Of a stretch of 10,004 bases of DNA, positions 5,754 through 10,004 are shown in pieces. The position numbers and the translations under genes are program-made. The stretch is from NCBI GenBank assembly GCA_937926325.1, contig CALAZQ010000175.1:1-10004 (forward strand), in the 5' to 3' direction. Below the pieces are notes generated by a model. The model ran no database searches, was not told where the DNA came from, and worked only from the letters and a program-made list of their open reading frames with translations. This DNA is from an uncultured Planctomycetaceae bacterium. GTDB taxonomy: Bacteria; Planctomycetota; Planctomycetia; Pirellulales; UBA1268. Positions within the stretch are counted from its first letter, which is position 1. Each line of letters begins with the position of its first letter.

Positions 5754-7928
5754 ATGGGAGTAGGTGACATGTTATTGACAGGTCGCTTGTTTCGTCGCTG
5801 GAACTGGAAACAGGCGGCACAGATCCCACACAGAAAAAGGCAGCGGGCTTCGTTGCTTGGCGGTGCCGAACGACTCGAGAATCGGTGCTTGCTCGCAGCC
5901 GACAGCGGGTTGGCTGCGTCTTCTACATTGGAGCCGTCAGCGGCGGTCTATGTCGCTCAATCGATGATTAATGGGCCCAGCCCAATCATTTTCAGTGAAA
6001 GCCAGATCATCGGGCATGAGGTTCCCAGTTTCGTAATTTCCGCGATTGCCAATGGTGTTGTCGAAAAATTTGAGCCAGCAAGCGGGGGCTGGGTGCCAGT
6101 CTCGCTGACACCGAATACCAGTAATCCCGCCGTCTTGCTCCAGATGCTCGACACCTGCTGGATTCAGCCCGGCGATCGGATCCGCTGGATTCCAGAGAAT
6201 GCCGGCGGCGGACTATCCGAGCGAGCCTTTGAGGTGCTTGGCTGGGATCAAACCAGTGAGCCAACACCTGATATTCCCAGCACGGTGCCAACCGCAGTAG
6301 AGGATTTGTTGCTTGCGACAACAGCCGGGGATGTGCTCACCCTGTCATGGAATGCACCGGGCAGTGGTGACGCAACGAGCTACACGGTGACCAACCTCGA
6401 CGTCGGGGCATCGACCATCACAATCACTGACGACACGCTCTGGTCGTTTTCCGGCCTCGATTTGAGTGCTGAGCACGTCTTCAGTGTGGCTGGCAGCAAT
6501 GACCTGGGAGCCGGCCCAGCGACTACCATCACCTACACGCCACCAACCGATCAGACGGTGACGTTTTCACCGGTCACCCCGTGGGACGGGGCCTATACGC
6601 TCTCATTGACTGAATATGACATGGGGGCTGCTGAGGTGCCGACGCTGCAGTCTTACGCTTATGGCACGCTGGATGAGCAGTGGGTTCTGCTGGCTGGGCG
6701 GACCAATGGGCTGCATGGCTTTGGGCCTTCGGGCACGGTGAATTTTCCACCGAAATATCAGAACACGGACGTCTGGGTGATTGACCCGATTACCAAAGAA
6801 ACGTGGAGTCGCTCGCTTGCCGACGCCAGCAGTGGCTTGACGCAGGACATGATCGACAGCCTTTCCGCCACGAACACGCAGGTGTTTCAGGACGGAGACA
6901 CACTCTTTGTGGTCGGTGGCTATGTCTACACCAATGGTGAATTCACCACATATAACGCGCTGTCTGCGATTCACATGCCATCGCTCGTTGCCTGGGTGAA
7001 GGGAGTGGATGCCACGCTCGATGCCAAGGCAATCGTGCAGGTGGCGGGAGACGAAGCAACGGATGGTTCGTACGAGGGCGGCTACTTTCAGGTGACGGGT
7101 GGTTCACTGAACCGTCTTGGAGACCGCTATCTGCTGGTCTTCGGGCAGAACTTTGACGGTCCCTACACGCCCGGCCGAAATGGCGTCTATACGTCGCAGA
7201 TCAGGACTTTTGAAATTGCCTATGACTATGACGCCGGCACGCTTGGCTACACCAACCTTGGGGTCAGTCCCAGCGGTGGTGACCCCAGCCTTTATCGCCG
7301 CCGAGACCTGAATGTCTTCCCGACACTCGCTCCGGGTGTTGCTGGGCCGGAGCAAGGCGTCACCGCGCTTGCCGGCGTGTTCTACAACGGAACGAGTGTC
7401 TGGACAGTGCCCGTCGAAGTTGGAGCCGATGGGGTGCCGACAACGATCGATCCTGCCACTGACCCAAGCGTATTCAAGCAGGCAATGAACCATTACGCGT
7501 CAGCAGCGATCGGACTGTACTCAGAGAGCACAGGAGAAATGACAGAGTTGCTTCTCGGCGGCATCTCGGCCAATGTCTATGACACCACAACCGGCGGGCT
7601 GGTTTACGACAAGCACTATGGTTTCACGAACCAGATTACGGCAGTCATGCGTGCCGCCGATGGAACCTACCGTCAGGAATATCTGGGTGACTTCCCGGCG
7701 GTTTATGATGCCTCTGGCAAGCTGCTTTACCTTGGTGCCGAGGCGATCTTCTTTGCCGCCCCGGGCCTGCAACTGCTGCCGGGCGGCATTATCGACCTTG
7801 ATGCCCTCACGACGCAGACCACCGTCGGGTACATTTTTGGCGGGATCGCCGCCGATCGGCCGAATTTTGGGAACAGCGTGGCTTCGCCACTGATCTTTGA
7901 GGTGGTGCTGACCCCCCTTGGCTCCTGA
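5754..7928 (+). CDS. Exported LEPR-type surface protein: conserved N-terminal module, one FN3 domain, kelch-like propeller
   Basis: This 724-residue protein is a partial paralogue of the gene before it. A basic N-terminus (Arg/Lys/Trp rich) leads to RLENRCLLAADS (40-51), the LEPR-XLL-like export box. The shared module covers about 63-165 and matches the upstream protein nearly without gaps (FSESQIIG, PSFVI, ANGVVEK, TSNP, QPGDR-RWIP, ERAFEVLGWD). One FN3 domain follows at about 179-263. The remainder (about 285-724) is kelch/galactose-oxidase-like: WVLLAGRTNGLHGFG from 310, LFVVGGYVY at 384-392, LYRRRDLNVFP from 513, NHYASA from 579 and LLLGGIS at 599-605. From memory these strings match a family of uncharacterised Bacteroidetes proteins that often carry type IX secretion tails; no such tail is present here. 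Two starts are possible: ATG 5754, or ATG 5769, which has GGGAG eight bases before it and is perhaps better. The function is unknown; surface carbohydrate or ligand binding is an inference. Confidence 0.85.
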   Translation: MGVGDMLLTGRLFRRWNWKQAAQIPHRKRQRASLLGGAERLENRCLLAADSGLAASSTLEPSAAVYVAQSMINGPSPIIFSESQIIGHEVPSFVISAIANGVVEKFEPASGGWVPVSLTPNTSNPAVLLQMLDTCWIQPGDRIRWIPENAGGGLSERAFEVLGWDQTSEPTPDIPSTVPTAVEDLLLATTAGDVLTLSWNAPGSGDATSYTVTNLDVGASTITITDDTLWSFSGLDLSAEHVFSVAGSNDLGAGPATTITYTPPTDQTVTFSPVTPWDGAYTLSLTEYDMGAAEVPTLQSYAYGTLDEQWVLLAGRTNGLHGFGPSGTVNFPPKYQNTDVWVIDPITKETWSRSLADASSGLTQDMIDSLSATNTQVFQDGDTLFVVGGYVYTNGEFTTYNALSAIHMPSLVAWVKGVDATLDAKAIVQVAGDEATDGSYEGGYFQVTGGSLNRLGDRYLLVFGQNFDGPYTPGRNGVYTSQIRTFEIAYDYDAGTLGYTNLGVSPSGGDPSLYRRRDLNVFPTLAPGVAGPEQGVTALAGVFYNGTSVWTVPVEVGADGVPTTIDPATDPSVFKQAMNHYASAAIGLYSESTGEMTELLLGGISANVYDTTTGGLVYDKHYGFTNQITAVMRAADGTYRQEYLGDFPAVYDASGKLLYLGAEAIFFAAPGLQLLPGGIIDLDALTTQTTVGYIFGGIAADRPNFGNSVASPLIFEVVLTPLGS

Positions 7929-7996
7929 CCGTTGGTGTACAACAAGCCCAGCGGCGGTCTGCTCGATCGCCTGTTTTCAGAGGTGGGAGCAGCAAC

Positions 7997-9511
7997 GTGA
8001 ACGGTTTTGGAGCAGTTGGGCAAAGCATCGCCCCTCAGGGAGTCTTGGGGCATGGTCTGTTTGGGCTGGCGGTTCCAGCGGAGTCAGATGCCCTGCCGGC
8101 GGGGCCGCTGATTGCCCTGCTTGTCTTTGGAATCGCCTTTCTGCTGGTCTTGATTCTGCGGCTCAAGCTTCAGGCTTTTCTGGCGCTGCTGGTGGTGTCG
8201 GTGGTCGTCGCCGCCTCCAGCCGGTTGGTCAATCCCAACGCAGTCCCGCTGACACAGGTCGCCAGTACGATCGTTGACAGCATGGGTGGAGCCCTTGGCT
8301 TCATTGCCACCATCATCGGCATCGGGGCGATTTTTGGAGCAATCCTTGAGCACAGCGGGGGCACCCAGTCGCTCGCCCGGCAGCTCGTCCGGATCTTTGG
8401 TCCCGAGAAGGCCTCGTGGGCCATGCTGCTGACAGGCTTTGTGATTTCGATTCCAGTGTTTCTCGATGTGGCTCTGGTGATCCTAGCGCCACTGCTGTTT
8501 GCCCTGGCGAGAGATACGAAGCGGCCCTATCTCACCTTTGGCCTGCCGCTTGTCGCGGGGCTGGCCGTGACCCATGCCTTTGTGCCGCCGACGCCCGGGC
8601 CGGTGGCCGTGGCCTATCTGCTGGGGGTGAACCTTGGCTGGGTGATTCTCTTTGGTGTGCTGGTGGGACTGCCAACGGCGGTGATCTGCGGCCCCTGGCT
8701 CTGCGGCTGGCTGGCACAACAGGTCGATGTCCCGCCGATTGAAGAAATTGAGGTGACCGGCGACCCGGGCGACGACGAACTGCCCTCGCTCGGGCAGGTG
8801 CTCTTCTTCATCGGGCTGCCAATCGGCATGATTCTCGCCAATACCGTGGTGGAACAGGGTGTGGCCGCAACCCTTCCAGAGGGACTGAGCGGAGGCGAGC
8901 GGGCAACGCAGTTGACCACTGCCCTTGCCAATGCCGGCCCGGTGGTTCAGGCCGTCACCTTTCTTGGGCACCCGGTGATCGCACTGTTGACGGCAACCCT
9001 TGCGGCCCTTCACTTCCTCGGGACGCGGCGTGGTGTTGATCGCGAGACCCTGCTGCAGATTTCGACCAAAGCCCTCGGGCCAGCCGGCATCATCATCCTG
9101 ATCACCGGGGCCGGTGGCGTCTTCAAAGGAGTGCTCAAGTCCACAGGAATCACAGACGCCCTGATGGTCGTCTTTGCCGACTCCGGCATCCCGGTCCTCG
9201 TTCTTGCCTGGAGTTTCGCCACGCTGATTCGCATTGCCCAGGGTTCTGCGACGGTGGCCATGCTGACGGCGGCCGGACTCATGGGGAACTTTGTGACCGG
9301 CCTGAACCAGCCGCAGTTGGCCTTGGTCACCATTGCCATTGCCGCGGGGGCAACCGGCTTTTCACATGTGAATGACTCGGGCTTCTGGATGATTTCCCGC
9401 TATCTCCGCATGACCGAGGGGCAGACGCTACGGACCTGGGGGGTGATTTCCGTGATGATTTCCTTAGTCGGGTTCAGCCTGTCACTGGTCCTCTGGCAGT
9501 TTTTCGGCTGA
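7997..9511 (+). CDS. GntP-family permease (gluconate/sugar-acid:H+ symporter type)
   Basis: This 504-residue inner-membrane transporter is predicted to import a hydroxy-acid such as gluconate or a related sugar acid with protons; the exact substrate cannot be read from sequence. Family signatures are clear. ISIPVFLDVALVILAPLLF (150-168, Asp157) matches the PVFxDVxxV block, and GFSHVNDSGFW (454-464) matches the highly conserved SHVND-GFW block near the C-terminus. About a dozen hydrophobic helices are visible, starting at about residue 38, and a charged cytoplasmic-type loop (PPIEEIEVTGDPGDDE) sits in the middle. Length is slightly above the usual 440-450 because of a non-membrane N-terminal extension of some 37 residues. 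The GTG start at 7997 is supported by GGGAG at 7985-7989; no in-frame ATG, GTG or TTG close to the first helix offers a shorter form with a good ribosome site. It begins 68 bases after the second surface-protein gene and may share its transcript. Confidence 0.92.
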   Translation: MNGFGAVGQSIAPQGVLGHGLFGLAVPAESDALPAGPLIALLVFGIAFLLVLILRLKLQAFLALLVVSVVVAASSRLVNPNAVPLTQVASTIVDSMGGALGFIATIIGIGAIFGAILEHSGGTQSLARQLVRIFGPEKASWAMLLTGFVISIPVFLDVALVILAPLLFALARDTKRPYLTFGLPLVAGLAVTHAFVPPTPGPVAVAYLLGVNLGWVILFGVLVGLPTAVICGPWLCGWLAQQVDVPPIEEIEVTGDPGDDELPSLGQVLFFIGLPIGMILANTVVEQGVAATLPEGLSGGERATQLTTALANAGPVVQAVTFLGHPVIALLTATLAALHFLGTRRGVDRETLLQISTKALGPAGIIILITGAGGVFKGVLKSTGITDALMVVFADSGIPVLVLAWSFATLIRIAQGSATVAMLTAAGLMGNFVTGLNQPQLALVTIAIAAGATGFSHVNDSGFWMISRYLRMTEGQTLRTWGVISVMISLVGFSLSLVLWQFFG

Positions 9512-9813
9512 TTTTCACCAAACCAGACGGGTGTGCCAGGCGGCTTCAAGCGCGAGCAGGCCAACGCCGCCGCAGGTTCCCCGGACGCTTTCTGGGCCAT
9601 GCGAAGTCGAATAGCCCGCTTCCGGAGCCCGCAAGGTTTGCCTGACCGGCATCGCGAAGCACAAGCTGTGCGGATTGTCCGGGCGATACCGCGAAAAACA
9701 ATTCTCTCGGAAATGCTCGTTCACGGGGTCGATTCAGTTCTGCACATGGAAAGGGTTCTGCCGCTGGGCGGGAAAATCCTTGTTGCCGAGATCAAGAAAC
9801 AGAGGAGTGATCA
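9512..9813 (+). other. Gap of about 300 bases between the permease and the next gene
   Basis: No gene is convincing here. GGCGGC (9539-9544) and GCCGCC (9566-9571) could pair across a 21-base loop, and GCACA-AGC-TGTGC (9659-9671) is a five-pair hairpin; neither has a T run. The stretch probably contains the end of the permease transcript and the promoter of the next gene, but I cannot place either. Open frames on both strands here lack ribosome sites and family likeness. Confidence 0.4.
9802..9807 (+). promoter_or_regulatory. Strong ribosome binding site of the last gene
   Basis: GAGGAG sits six bases before ATG 9814. It is one of the best Shine-Dalgarno sequences in the window, and it decides the start of a gene whose end lies outside. 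Confidence 0.75.
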
Positions 9814-10004
9814 ATGTGCAGTCGAAGGCGTAGCCAGCTGGGACACAGCGTTTGGCGGAAATTCGGAGCGCCGGCGGTGTTTCTGGCGTTTGGTGTGTTA
9901 GCAGCCGTGCCAGCATTGAGTCGAGCAGAGGACTCCTGCGACTCGTTCCTGTCGTGCTGCGATCAGGGGCAAAGCTGCCGGCAGTTTTATCTGGGCGGCA
10001 TCGT
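9814..10004 (+). CDS. 5' end of a secreted cysteine-rich protein, possibly an outer-membrane beta-barrel
   Basis: The frame is open from ATG 9814 to the window end (63 complete codons, no stop). It starts with a classic signal peptide: a basic n-region (CSRRRSQ to WRKFG), a hydrophobic core APAVFLAFGVLAAVPAL at 19-35 and a likely cleavage after SRA (residue 38), just before ED. The mature start is acidic and cysteine-rich, with Cys42, Cys48, Cys49 and Cys55, then FYLGGIV at the window edge. An aromatic-Leu-Gly-Gly strand after the signal is how many outer-membrane beta-barrel proteins begin, so that is a reasonable guess but no more. The strong ribosome site supports the start. It lies 302 bases after the permease on the same strand and probably has its own promoter. 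Confidence 0.75.
   Translation, partial: MCSRRRSQLGHSVWRKFGAPAVFLAFGVLAAVPALSRAEDSCDSFLSCCDQGQSCRQFYLGGI

Noticed and set aside
9539..9571. Possible terminator formed by GGCGGC and GCCGCC
   Set aside because: The loop is long and no T run follows, so it is not reported as a terminator.
9515..9724. Minus-strand open frame in the gap after the permease
   Set aside because: It is short, of unusual composition, with no clear ribosome site or family.
9533..9901. Plus-strand open frame of 122 codons after the permease
   Set aside because: It overlaps the well-supported signal-peptide gene at 9814 in another frame and has no ribosome site or known likeness.

Overview
The window comes from a GC-rich bacterium and is most likely planctomycete DNA. 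The best evidence is a pair of large exported proteins that start with a basic stretch followed by a LEPR/LExR-LLA-like box (LECLEARLALAG and RLENRCLLAADS). That box is the N-terminal hallmark of many planctomycete surface proteins. All supported genes lie on the + strand, and I see no mobile element, CRISPR array, tRNA or rRNA gene.

Layout: (1) 2-247 is the 3' end of a protein whose start lies outside the window. (2) 251-2835 is a two-component pair: a membrane histidine kinase whose periplasmic sensor looks like an ABC-type substrate-binding fold, then a FixJ/NodW-type response regulator. (3) 2836-3071 is a non-coding gap with small hairpins. (4) 3072-5621 and 5754-7928 are two tandem exported proteins. 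They share the first roughly 260 residues (LEPR-like box, a conserved module of about 100 residues, one FN3 domain) and then carry unrelated beta-propeller-like regions. (5) 7997-9511 is a GntP-family permease. (6) 9512-9813 is a non-coding gap of about 300 bases. (7) 9814 to the window end is the start of a secreted cysteine-rich protein, possibly an outer-membrane beta-barrel.

The kinase and regulator almost certainly form one signalling unit: a periplasmic ligand is sensed, phosphate passes to the regulator, and transcription changes. The two surface proteins and the permease are closely spaced (132 and 68 base gaps) and could be one transcript. A link between the sensor pair and the surface proteins plus sugar-acid-type permease is possible from position alone, but nothing in the sequence proves it. 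The least familiar element is the shared N-terminal module of the two surface proteins, which behaves like a common export or display front end attached to different propellers.
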